Positions 1 to 5,842 of a stretch of DNA of 6,099 nucleotides are shown piece after piece. The translations under genes and the position numbers were made by a program. The notes under the pieces are model-generated. The model saw only the letters and a list, made by a program, of their open reading frames with translations, did no database searches and was not told the origin of the DNA. Source of the DNA: Vulcanimicrobiota bacterium. Its GTDB lineage: Bacteria > Vulcanimicrobiota > Vulcanimicrobiia > Vulcanimicrobiales > Vulcanimicrobiaceae. Where the stretch lies: positions 1 to 6,099 of the forward strand of contig JAFARW010000116.1 in the NCBI GenBank assembly GCA_019245275.1, read 5' to 3'. Positions within the stretch are counted from its first letter, which is position 1. Every line of letters begins with the position of its first letter.

Positions 1-722
1 GTTCGTTCGATCCGCTCGATCGTTCCGATCAGTTCGCCTGAGTGAAACGAGCGCGCTTCGCCGGTGATTACTCGATCGCCGATGCGAATCGGCGCATCTT
101 GCGCGATGTATTCCATACGAACGCTCGTGACGTTGCCCTTCGCAACACCCCACCAGCGGCCGCCTTCGATCATGGCTGGAACGCTACTCGTGTAATCCGT
201 GATCAAAACAATTTTGCTGACGAACGGCGTTGCCTCAGCGATTCGTCCCACGACGCCGTCGCCGTCGATGACGCCGTCGTCACGCCGCACACCGTCGCGC
301 GTCCCGCGATTAACCGTGACGCTTTGCACTTCGTTCTCGGGTGGAAAGCCGATGATGCGGCCGGTAATCGCGTGCGGATCTGCCTGCAGCACCGGCGCGA
401 ACTTCTGCTGTTGCGTCGCGGCCGCCAGCTGTTCGTGCAATTGCGCGTTTTCGCGATTCAAGCGTTCGTTTTGCGCGCGCAGCTGCATATTCTCGCGAAA
501 GAGGTGCGGCGTTCGCGCCGCGTTCGTCATTGCACCGCGCGCGCCGATGGCGGCCGAGCCGATCGTCGCTTCGAACAACGCGCCGATTGAGTCGACCGCG
601 ACGGAAAGCGGGCTCACCGTACCGTTGCGAGCAGCGCCGACTTGAATCAGCGCGACCAACGCCGCGACGATGATCAAGCTCAAGATCGCAAAGAGACGGC
701 GTTCCTCCCGGTAGGTAAACAT
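1..722 (-). CDS. mreC: Rod shape-determining protein MreC (partial, C-terminus beyond window)
   Basis: The frame is open from an ATG at 722 to the window edge, giving the first 240 residues with no stop. MreC is a membrane-anchored periplasmic scaffold of the elongasome that links MreB, MreD and the RodA/PBP2 peptidoglycan synthases. Visible here: a short basic cytoplasmic N-terminus (MFTYREERR), one hydrophobic segment at about residues 10-30, a coiled-coil-like stretch at about 75-105 rich in E/N/Q/L, and the start of the beta-barrel core. That core has the family pattern VNRGTRDGV (137-145), DGVVGRI (155-161) and a KIVLITDYTSSVPAMI stretch (170-185). A GAGG Shine-Dalgarno lies about 6 bases before the ATG. 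The gene starts 20 bases after the maf stop, so it is probably co-transcribed, matching the common maf-mreC linkage. mreD would be expected next. Assignment rests on domain layout and motifs; the true end is not visible. Confidence 0.9.
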   Translation of the reverse strand, partial: MFTYREERRLFAILSLIIVAALVALIQVGAARNGTVSPLSVAVDSIGALFEATIGSAAIGARGAMTNAARTPHLFRENMQLRAQNERLNRENAQLHEQLAAATQQQKFAPVLQADPHAITGRIIGFPPENEVQSVTVNRGTRDGVRRDDGVIDGDGVVGRIAEATPFVSKIVLITDYTSSVPAMIEGGRWWGVAKGNVTSVRMEYIAQDAPIRIGDRVITGEARSFHSGELIGTIERIER

Positions 723-742
723 CGGCCTCACGTTGTCGCTGG

Positions 743-1348
743 CTAGGGGCTGGTTTGTTTCGCGCCGTTTGGCGACAAACCCAACCGCGCGAGCGCGCGC
801 GCGAAGCGGCCAAGCGGGAACCCCATCACGGTATAAAAGTCGCCCTCGACCCGGCGGACGAGCGTCGCACCGAAGCCTTGGATGCCGTAGGCGCCGGCCT
901 TGTCAGCGGGGTCGCCGCTTGCGACGTACGCCGCGATCTGCTCGGCATCGAGATCGTAGAACCAAACGCGGGTCGTCTCCACCTCGTTGCACACGGTTCT
1001 CGCCACCGGGTCCACCAATGTGAAGGCCGTGTGAACGTCGTGCGCCCGGCCTGAGAGCGCGTGCAACATGCGACATGCATCCGCATCGTCGACCGGCTTG
1101 CCGAGAGCGAGGCCGTCAAGATCGACGACGGTGTCAGCGGCTACGACCAACGCGTCGGGCAACCGTGCCGCTACTTCATTCGCTTTCTCTCTTGCGTGAA
1201 GAATCGCGACTTCGCGTGGTGGAAGACCTTCGCGCTGCGGTTCGTCGTAGCGACTTGGAACGACACGCACGTCGATTCCAATCGAGCGCAGCAATTCAAG
1301 CCGGCGCGGTGACGCGCTTGCCAAAACAAGCTCGCGGCCCAACTTCAC
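743..1348 (-). CDS. maf: Maf family nucleoside triphosphate pyrophosphatase (probable dTTP/UTP type)
   Basis: This 201-residue protein has the full Maf fold signature: LVLASASPRR at 7-16 (the SxSxRR nucleotide-binding motif), AADTVV at 70-75 with the catalytic Asp72, GKP at 83-85, and KAGAYGIQG at 150-158. Maf enzymes hydrolyse non-canonical and some canonical nucleoside triphosphates to the monophosphate plus pyrophosphate in the cytoplasm, and overexpression can block septum formation. The GIQG element with Gln157 resembles E. coli YhdE (dTTP/UTP pyrophosphatase). The YceF (m7GTP) branch has a different sequence there, so the YhdE-like specificity is favoured by inference. The start is a GTG at 1348-1346, overlapping the TGA of the lipoprotein gene as GTGA. 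With only a weak GGAC-like Shine-Dalgarno ahead of it, translational coupling is likely. Length is normal for the family, and mreC follows after 20 bases. Confidence 0.96.
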   Translation of the reverse strand: MKLGRELVLASASPRRLELLRSIGIDVRVVPSRYDEPQREGLPPREVAILHAREKANEVAARLPDALVVAADTVVDLDGLALGKPVDDADACRMLHALSGRAHDVHTAFTLVDPVARTVCNEVETTRVWFYDLDAEQIAAYVASGDPADKAGAYGIQGFGATLVRRVEGDFYTVMGFPLGRFARALARLGLSPNGAKQTSP

Positions 1349-1746
1349 TGAAACCGTCGTCCGTTAACGACCACGAAGCCCATGACGTGGCGCCCGGATG
1401 GATCGTGATGCGTCCAATGGATGACGCCGTCGTTGCATTCGTATTGGCCTTGGAGTTCAACGCTGTCGCCGCTGCGCATCGGTATGAAGCCGGTGATGTT
1501 CACGTTATCTTCGATTAGTAGGCGTGCGTTTGAACCGCTTGGTGTCACGAGAAAACCTTCGTGTTCGCCGCTTTCGGAATTGCGCGTTCCGAGATAGCGC
1601 GAGATCGTCCCGACAACGTGGATCTCGGCGTGCGATGCTCCGCTCGCGCAAGCATGTTGCGCATCGGCAAGACCAGACGACGTCGTCGCGCATCCGGCTA
1701 AGCCGAACGTCGCGACTATCGCTATTCGCTTAAGTCGCTTGCCCAT
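1345..1746 (-). CDS. DUF3465-type lipoprotein of unknown function
   Basis: A 133-residue protein with a lipoprotein signal: a basic start (MGKRLKR), a short hydrophobic run and an LAGC lipobox, so the mature protein should begin at Cys19 and be lipid-anchored. The C-terminal half ends in GVIHWTHHDPSGRH followed by GFVVVNGRRFQ. This closely resembles the (V)IHWTHhDP..rH..G signature I associate with DUF3465, a small beta-rich domain of unknown role; the match is from memory, not a search. The start chosen is the ATG at 1746, which has GGAAC about 7 bases upstream. An in-frame ATG at 1758 would add four residues (MERR) but lacks a ribosome binding site. Either start overlaps the nadD 3' end, by 17 or 29 bases, and the stop overlaps the maf GTG. 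The gene is thus wedged between nadD and maf and probably translated by coupling. No catalytic function can be assigned. Confidence 0.82.
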   Translation of the reverse strand: MGKRLKRIAIVATFGLAGCATTSSGLADAQHACASGASHAEIHVVGTISRYLGTRNSESGEHEGFLVTPSGSNARLLIEDNVNITGFIPMRSGDSVELQGQYECNDGVIHWTHHDPSGRHVMGFVVVNGRRFQ

Positions 1747-2347
1747 TCGACGTTCCATAGAGGCCGCGCTCGACGATATAATGCCACGCCGGTTCCGGGA
1801 CGAGATAGCGAAACGTCTTGCCCTCGTTGACCAACTTGCGGATCAGGGAGGCTGATTCCGGCAGCTCGGGCAGATTGAGAGTCGCTACGCGAGTTCGAAG
1901 CCCGGCCGGAATCGCCGAGACGACGCGCCCGAGCACTTCGTCGCTGATGCCCGCGCGCGGTGCGACCACAAAGCGTTCGAGCGCCTCGAGAATCTCTTCA
2001 AGACGCACCCAGTTTCCATTGACCAGCGAGTCCGCGCCTAGAATAAAGGTAAAGCGCGCATCGGGGTATCGGAGCTGCAGACGCGGCAAGAGGTCCGCCG
2101 TGAAGCCCGTCGCCGCAGAATCGAGATCGCTGCGATCGAGCGCGAAGCGTGAGTTGCCGGCGATCGCCGCGGCAATCATTGCGCAACGATCTTCCCCGTC
2201 CGCGACCGCACGCGTTCGATAGTGCGCCGCGTTTGTCGGCACGAAGAGCACGCGCTCCAAATCCTCGAGCGTGCGCGCCGCCTCCGCGATGAAGAGATGG
2301 GCGTTGTGGATCGGATCGAACGTTCCGCCGAAGATTCCGATCTTCAT
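1730..2347 (-). CDS. nadD: Nicotinate-nucleotide adenylyltransferase NadD
   Basis: A 205-residue nucleotidyltransferase that joins ATP and nicotinic acid mononucleotide to form deamido-NAD in the NAD pathway. The N-terminus carries GIFGGTFDPIHNAH, containing the GxFDPxHxxH nucleotide-binding motif with both histidines. GADSLVNGNWVRLEEI at 104-119 matches the family substrate-binding region. The C-terminal ISSTxIR motif is degenerate, reading ESASLIR at 164-170, but it is followed by the usual G-K-T-F-R-YLVP and a terminal YI. The PPHK stretch of many NadD proteins reads AAHY here (residues 40-43). The ATG at 2347 overlaps the obg stop as ATGA and has no evident Shine-Dalgarno, so coupling to obg is likely. 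Obg-NadD linkage is widespread in bacteria. Length is typical, and the divergent residues do not outweigh the overall match. Confidence 0.96.
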   Translation of the reverse strand: MKIGIFGGTFDPIHNAHLFIAEAARTLEDLERVLFVPTNAAHYRTRAVADGEDRCAMIAAAIAGNSRFALDRSDLDSAATGFTADLLPRLQLRYPDARFTFILGADSLVNGNWVRLEEILEALERFVVAPRAGISDEVLGRVVSAIPAGLRTRVATLNLPELPESASLIRKLVNEGKTFRYLVPEPAWHYIVERGLYGTSNGQAT

Positions 2348-3603
2348 GAGTAGGTGAACTCGACCGCACCGATGCGAACGGTGTCGCCCTCGACGGCACC
2401 CAACTCGCGCAGCTTACGCTCGACGCCCATTTTCGCGAGGATTTGCTCGAAGCGCACGAGCGCCTCGTCTGAATCGAAATTCGTCATTGAGGCCAGGCGC
2501 TCGATCCTCTCCCCGGTGATGACGAATGTGTGCGCATCCTTTTCGATGTGGAACGCTTCCTTCGGTGTCAGAACGATTCGCGGCGCGGGGACGACGACTT
2601 TGGGTACGGGGGCCAAGGCGATAATTTGAGCGATTGCAAAGACCAATTCGCTAACGCCATCGCCGCTCGCGGCCGAGATACCCCGCAAATCCGGAATCTG
2701 CGAGCGCAGCTCATGTAGGGTCTCATGCGCTGCCGGTAGGTCGAGTTTTGAAAGCACTGGCAAGATGCGCCGCTCCAGCAGTTGGGGATTCCAGGCGCGC
2801 AGCTCACTTTCGATCGTTGCCTTGTCGCGCAGCACGTCAGTCGCCGGCTTCGCGCCGTCGAGCAGATGGACCAGGACCCGTGTCCGCTCGACGTGGCGCA
2901 AGAATTGGTCCCCCAACCCGGCGCCCAGATGCGCGCCTTCGATCAACCCCGGAACGTCAACCATGACGAACGACTCATCTTCGGAGACGCGCACGACGCC
3001 AAGCTGCGGCTCCAGCGTAGTAAAAGGATAGTCGGCAACTTTGGGGTGCGCTGACGAGACCGCCGCAAGCAGCGTCGACTTGCCGGCATTCGGTACGCCG
3101 ATGATGCCGCAATCCGCCAGCAAACGAAGCTCGAGACGCAACGTGCAGGCTTCTCCCGGCTCGCCCTTCTCTGCGAAACGCGGTGCTTGACGAGCGCTGG
3201 TGGCAAAGTGTTGGTTGCCCAGGCCCCCTCGGCCGCCCCGGGCGACCAACAGACGCTCACCCGCGTTGTGAAGATCGGCCAGCGGGGTTTCGGGTGCGCC
3301 GCTCTCAGTGCGGTAGATGATCGTTCCGATAGGCACGGCGATTGAGAGATCGTCGCCGCTGCGGCCGGTGCGTTTCGCCGCGCCGCCGTCGCGTCCGGAT
3401 TCGGCCCGAAAGGTGTGTTTGTAACGGAATTCGACGAGCGTTGAGAGCTCGGGCGTCGCCTCAAGATAGACGCTGCCACCGCGGCCGCCGTCGCCTCCGG
3501 CCGGACCGCCTTTCGGAACGAATTTCTCGCGGCGCCACGCCACGATGCCGTTTCCGCCTTTGCCCGCTTCAACCGCGATCGTAGCTTCATCGATAAACTG
3601 CAT
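2344..3603 (-). CDS. obg: GTPase Obg (CgtA), ribosome assembly
   Basis: A full-length 419-residue Obg protein, an essential GTPase that binds the large ribosomal subunit late in assembly and ties it to stress signalling. The glycine-rich Obg fold spans about 1-158 and contains the hallmark KGGPAGGDGGRGG at 31-43. The G domain follows with the P-loop GVPNAGKS (169-176), the switch I DYPFTTLEP (191-199), DVPGLIEGA (216-224), the G4 motif SKLD (285-288, where NKxD is usual) and SAASGDG (310-316). A C-terminal OCT domain occupies about 343-419 and includes FHIEKDAHTFVITG. That domain is found in only part of the family. The ATG at 3603 lies in AATTTAAATG with no Shine-Dalgarno and a 7-base-pair hairpin immediately upstream. 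The stop overlaps nadD by 4 bases. The gene is separated from rpmA by a terminator, so it probably has its own promoter, which I could not identify. Confidence 0.99.
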   Translation of the reverse strand: MQFIDEATIAVEAGKGGNGIVAWRREKFVPKGGPAGGDGGRGGSVYLEATPELSTLVEFRYKHTFRAESGRDGGAAKRTGRSGDDLSIAVPIGTIIYRTESGAPETPLADLHNAGERLLVARGGRGGLGNQHFATSARQAPRFAEKGEPGEACTLRLELRLLADCGIIGVPNAGKSTLLAAVSSAHPKVADYPFTTLEPQLGVVRVSEDESFVMVDVPGLIEGAHLGAGLGDQFLRHVERTRVLVHLLDGAKPATDVLRDKATIESELRAWNPQLLERRILPVLSKLDLPAAHETLHELRSQIPDLRGISAASGDGVSELVFAIAQIIALAPVPKVVVPAPRIVLTPKEAFHIEKDAHTFVITGERIERLASMTNFDSDEALVRFEQILAKMGVERKLRELGAVEGDTVRIGAVEFTYS

Positions 3604-3610
3604 TTAAATT

Positions 3611-3720
3611 GCGCTCGACTGACGCCGAGCGCTTGGCGTTGCGTTGCGTTTCGGCACGATGCGCCGAAATCGCAACTTCACGCCCCCGCCCAAACTATCG
3701 CGGGCGGGTCCCCCGCGATA
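3611..3720 (-). promoter_or_regulatory. Structured leader candidate upstream of obg (three hairpins)
   Basis: Three inverted repeats fill most of this stretch, read toward obg. Hairpin A is TATCGCGGG (3720-3712) with CCCGCGATA (3704-3696), a perfect 9-base-pair stem with a 7-base loop. Hairpin B is GCCGAAA/TTTCGGC (3655-3649 with 3669-3663), which extends by three more pairs past a single bulged base to 3646/3673. Hairpin C is GCGCTCG/CGAGCGC (3632-3626 with 3617-3611), ending 7 bases before the obg ATG. An alternative all-GC 7-base-pair stem, CCCGCCC (3708-3702) with GGGCGGG (3691-3685), cannot coexist with hairpin A. No known riboswitch class is recognised, and no promoter was found. The 9-base dyad could equally be a protein operator. 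The pairings are seen in the sequence; any regulatory role is inference. Confidence 0.4.
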
Positions 3721-3721
3721 C

Positions 3722-3745
3722 AAAAAAGGGCCACGATCGGCCCTT
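3722..3745 (-). terminator. Rho-independent terminator downstream of rpmA
   Basis: Read on the minus strand, AAGGGCC (3745-3739), a 6-base loop, and GGCCCTT (3732-3726) form a perfect 7-base-pair stem. It merges into a run of six T residues (3727-3722). It begins 23 bases after the rpmA TAA (3771-3769), the classic position. It should separate rpmA from the obg-mreC run, unless read-through is substantial. On the plus strand no T run follows, so it acts one way. Confidence 0.88.
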
Positions 3746-3768
3746 CGCTAGTTACGTTCGTCTGAAGT

Positions 3769-4044
3769 TTATGCGGCGCGAACGTGGACGTGCTTGCGAT
3801 TGCGTTGGTCGGCAAATTCGACCGTGCCGTCGATCAATGCGAACAGCGTATGGTCTTTTCCGATACCGACGCCGTCGCCGGCGTAGAACCGAGTGCCGCG
3901 CTGACGGACGATGATATTACCGGCCCTGACGCGCTCGCCGCCAAAGCGCTTGATGCCCAAGCGCTGCGCGTTGGAATCGCGTCCATTGCGGGTCGAGCCG
4001 GCGCCTTTCTTTGAGGCGAAGAGCTGTAGGTCAAAGCGGAACAT
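3769..4044 (-). CDS. rpmA: 50S ribosomal protein bL27 with cleavable-type N-terminal extension
   Basis: A 91-residue bL27, a large-subunit protein whose N-terminal tail reaches the peptidyl transferase centre. The conserved body is obvious: ASKKGAGSTRNGRDS (10-24), RLGIKRFGGERV, IIVRQRGTRFYAG (44-56) and IDGTVEF (71-77). The protein begins MFRFDLQLF before ASKKG. This matches the nine-residue extension of Staphylococcus bL27 (MLKLNLQFF before ASKKG) that the cysteine protease Prp removes. No in-frame start codon occurs next to ASKKG, so the extension must be translated. The ATG at 4044 has only a weak G-rich sequence ahead of it. Unlike the usual rplU-prp-rpmA-obg order, neither rplU nor prp precedes it. 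It ends in its own terminator. Identity is secure; the processing is inferred from family knowledge. Confidence 0.99.
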   Translation of the reverse strand: MFRFDLQLFASKKGAGSTRNGRDSNAQRLGIKRFGGERVRAGNIIVRQRGTRFYAGDGVGIGKDHTLFALIDGTVEFADQRNRKHVHVRAA

Positions 4045-4053
4045 GGCCCGCCG

Positions 4054-4083
4054 AGTTTACCAAATCGAGCGCTAGATTGGCAA
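4054..4083 (-). promoter_or_regulatory. Candidate sigma-70-type promoter for rpmA
   Basis: On the minus strand TTGCCA (4083-4078, five of six matches to TTGACA) and TAAACT (4059-4054, four of six matches to TATAAT) are separated by 18 bases. They lie inside the 45-base gap between the stop of the secreted-protein gene and the rpmA ATG. Transcription starting about 7 bases after the -10 would leave only a few untranslated bases before the ATG at 4044, making the message leaderless or nearly so. Matches by eye; no start-site data. Confidence 0.45.
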
Positions 4084-4089
4084 TATGCG

Positions 4090-4470
4090 CTAGTAGCTCC
4101 AGCTCCGGATGACCGTAGCGTAGAAGATTCCGTTCGCCCAGTAGCCGCCGAGCGAGTAGTACCGGCCCGGGACTAGCGGAGCCCCGGCTGCGAGCAGCGT
4201 CTGCTCGTTCACCGTGATGACGCTACCATTGCTGCGTCCAAACTGCAGCAGCACCGTACCGACGGAAAGGACGCGGCCGGAGATTCCGCTGCCTTGGTGC
4301 GCGCCGTGCCGGCAGCGGCCGCGTACGTGACCGGCTGGATTGACGCAGTTGTAGGCGTTGTTGTAATCGTCCTTATCCCTTGCGGATGCCGGCGACATGG
4401 ATAGGGCGCCAAGGGCAGTAAGCATCGCGAAAGCTGTTGCAGTCGCGACCGTCGAGAGTGTTCTTCGCAT
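4090..4470 (-). CDS. Small secreted protein of unknown function
   Basis: A 126-residue protein that I do not recognise. It opens with a typical Sec signal: MRRT, a hydrophobic A/L-rich stretch to about residue 25, then SPASA followed by RDKD, so cleavage after Ala30 is likely. The mature part (about 96 residues) has a short D/N/Y-rich segment, two cysteines (42 and 53) that could form a disulfide, and a basic H/R/G patch. A beta-rich second half follows (SGRVLSVGTVLLQFG, then Gly/Tyr-rich strands ending IRSWSY). This suggests a small beta-barrel of OB or DUF5666-like character, as inference only. The start at 4470 is supported by GGAGGA six bases upstream and by the signal peptide. The same frame runs open much further back under fabF, but that part is antisense shadow. 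The gene is read divergently from fabF and is the gene upstream of rpmA. Confidence 0.78.
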   Translation of the reverse strand: MRRTLSTVATATAFAMLTALGALSMSPASARDKDDYNNAYNCVNPAGHVRGRCRHGAHQGSGISGRVLSVGTVLLQFGRSNGSVITVNEQTLLAAGAPLVPGRYYSLGGYWANGIFYATVIRSWSY

Positions 4471-4573
4471 ACATTTTCCTCCGAACAACCATTCAACGGA
4501 TTGCGCGGCACGGGAGTTCACCGGTGCATAGGGGGCAGGGGCCGGCTTGGGACGGCCGTAACTCCGAGGGGTT
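4471..4573. other. Divergent intergenic region between the secreted-protein gene and fabF
   Basis: This 103-base gap must hold the promoters for both directions, yet no convincing -35/-10 pair was found on either strand. It contains the minus-strand ribosome site at 4482-4477, a G-rich middle, an 8-base palindrome ACGGCCGT (4552-4559), and GGAGTT (4513-4518) complementary to AACTCC (4560-4565) just before the fabF start. An in-frame TAA at 4559-4561 bounds the fabF frame on its upstream side. No gene is visible in it. Confidence 0.5.
4477..4482 (-). promoter_or_regulatory. Strong ribosome binding site deciding the secreted-protein start
   Basis: GGAGGA, read on the minus strand, sits six bases before the ATG at 4470. 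It is the strongest Shine-Dalgarno among the gene starts in the window and rules out the much longer upstream reading of the same frame. Another ATG at 4474 is in a different frame and too close to this site. Confidence 0.8.
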
Positions 4574-5839
4574 TTGGACCGCTCGGTCTCCCGAAATTCA
4601 TCGCCGATCAGGCGCGTCGTCGTGACCGGATTAGGCGCCGTTACCCCGCTCGGAAACACACACGACGAATACTGGAAACGGTTAGTCGCTGGCGAAAGCG
4701 GCGTCGGCCCGGTTACGGCATTTGACGCGAGCGAATTTCCGACTCGATTTGCCGCGGAAGTCAAGGATTTCGATGCCGAGGCTCTGATTGGCCGTCGCGA
4801 AGCGCGCCGCATGGATCGATTTGCGCAATTCGCGCTGATCGCGGCGCAAGAAGCGATTGAAGACGCACGCTTTCCGGAGGAACGTGATTTTCGCGAGGAC
4901 GTCGGCGTTCTGATGGGGACCGGCATTGGCGGGATTCTCAGCTTCGAAGCCGCGTCGAACAAGGCGCACAAAGAAGGCACGTGGAGCAAGATCACGCCGT
5001 TCTTTATTCCGATGCTCATGGGAAACGCGGCGCCCGCACATATTTCGATGCACTACGGCTTTCGCGGCCCCTCATTTACAACCGCAAGCGCCTGTGCAAG
5101 TTCGAACGATGGCCTCGCGATGGCGTACAACATGATTGCCCGCGGCGACGCGCGAGCGATGGTCGCGGGCGGCGCCGAAGCGACCGTCTCGCCGCTGGCG
5201 CTCGGCGGGTTCTGTTCAATGAAAGCGCTCTCGACGCGCAACGACGATCCGGCGCGCGCCAGCCGCCCCTGGGATCGCGAACGCGACGGCTTCGTTCTTG
5301 GCGAAGGGAGCGCCGTTCTGGTCCTCGAGGAGTACGAGGCGGCTCGCGCTCGCGGCGCGCGGATCTATGCGGAGCTCCTCGCCAGCGGCCAGTCATCCGA
5401 CGCGTACAACATCGTTGCACCGGATCCGGAGAGCTACGGCGCGGAACTCGCCCTGCGTCGCGCTTTAAAAAATGCCGGGCTCGATGCAAGTGACGTGGAT
5501 TACATCAACGCTCACGGGACGTCGACGCCGCAGGGCGACGTCGCCGAGTCTCAAGCGATCGGACGCGTCTTCGGAACCAGAGTGGCAGTCAGCTCGAATA
5601 AGTCGATGATCGGCCATGCGCTCGGCGCGGCCGCCGCGCTCGAAGCGGTATCAACGGTGCTCGCGATCTACAACGACACGATCCCGCCGACGATCAACTA
5701 CGAGTTTCCCGATCCGGAGTGCACGCTAGATTACGTTCCGAATATTGCTCGCCGCGCAACAGTCAATGTTGCGCTTTCGAACTCGTTCGGCTTCGGCGGT
5801 CACAACAGCGTTCTCGCGTTCCGAAAGGCTGCCGCTTAA
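4574..5839 (+). CDS. fabF: Beta-ketoacyl-ACP synthase II (FabF)
   Basis: A 421-residue condensing enzyme that extends acyl-ACP with malonyl-ACP in type II fatty acid synthesis, cytoplasmic and usually a homodimer. The catalytic triad is complete: Cys174 in TASACASSNDG, His314 in NAHGTSTPQGD and His348 in NKSMIGHALGA, with the supporting Lys343. The N-terminal VVVTGLGAVTPLGN and C-terminal NSFGFGGHNSVLAF are typical; the GGHN form (GGTN in E. coli) also occurs in actinobacterial enzymes. The start is inferred as the TTG at 4574. An in-frame TAA lies at 4559-4561, the only later candidate before the fold (GTG at 4622) would cut into the first strand, and GAGG lies four bases upstream. rnc follows after 3 bases in the same frame, the common fabF-rnc order. 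acpP is not immediately upstream. Chain elongation in fatty acids rather than polyketide synthesis is favoured by this context. Confidence 0.97.
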   Translation: MDRSVSRNSSPIRRVVVTGLGAVTPLGNTHDEYWKRLVAGESGVGPVTAFDASEFPTRFAAEVKDFDAEALIGRREARRMDRFAQFALIAAQEAIEDARFPEERDFREDVGVLMGTGIGGILSFEAASNKAHKEGTWSKITPFFIPMLMGNAAPAHISMHYGFRGPSFTTASACASSNDGLAMAYNMIARGDARAMVAGGAEATVSPLALGGFCSMKALSTRNDDPARASRPWDRERDGFVLGEGSAVLVLEEYEAARARGARIYAELLASGQSSDAYNIVAPDPESYGAELALRRALKNAGLDASDVDYINAHGTSTPQGDVAESQAIGRVFGTRVAVSSNKSMIGHALGAAAALEAVSTVLAIYNDTIPPTINYEFPDPECTLDYVPNIARRATVNVALSNSFGFGGHNSVLAFRKAAA

Positions 5840-5842
5840 TTC

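Noticed and set aside
77..94. Perfect 7-base-pair hairpin with a GCGA tetraloop on the plus strand
   Set aside because: It lies inside the mreC coding frame, the mRNA strand has a UCGC loop instead, and there is no T run or other context; likely chance in CG-rich sequence.
42..590. Plus-strand 182-residue open frame antisense to mreC
   Set aside because: Composition typical of antisense shadow in G+C-rich DNA; no ribosome site or domain.
310..813. Minus-strand 167-residue open frame overlapping mreC and maf
   Set aside because: Arg-rich alternate frame of mreC; the true mreC frame shows motifs and a ribosome site.
2943..3590. Minus-strand 215-residue open frame within obg
   Set aside because: Same strand, shifted frame of obg with Arg/Ser/Ala bias and no recognisable domain.
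3609..3914. Plus-strand 101-residue open frame across the rpmA-obg gap
   Set aside because: Arg-rich, runs antisense into rpmA and across the terminator; no ribosome site or recognisable domain.
4552..4559. ACGGCCGT palindrome in the divergent intergenic region as an operator
   Set aside because: An 8-base palindrome is expected by chance at this base composition, and no second copy or promoter nearby supports a binding site.
4471..5019. Long minus-strand extension of the secreted-protein frame, 183 residues antisense to fabF
   Set aside because: It lies opposite the well-supported fabF, is Ser/Arg/Pro-rich as expected of a high-GC shadow frame, and the GGAGGA site plus signal peptide fix the start at 4470.
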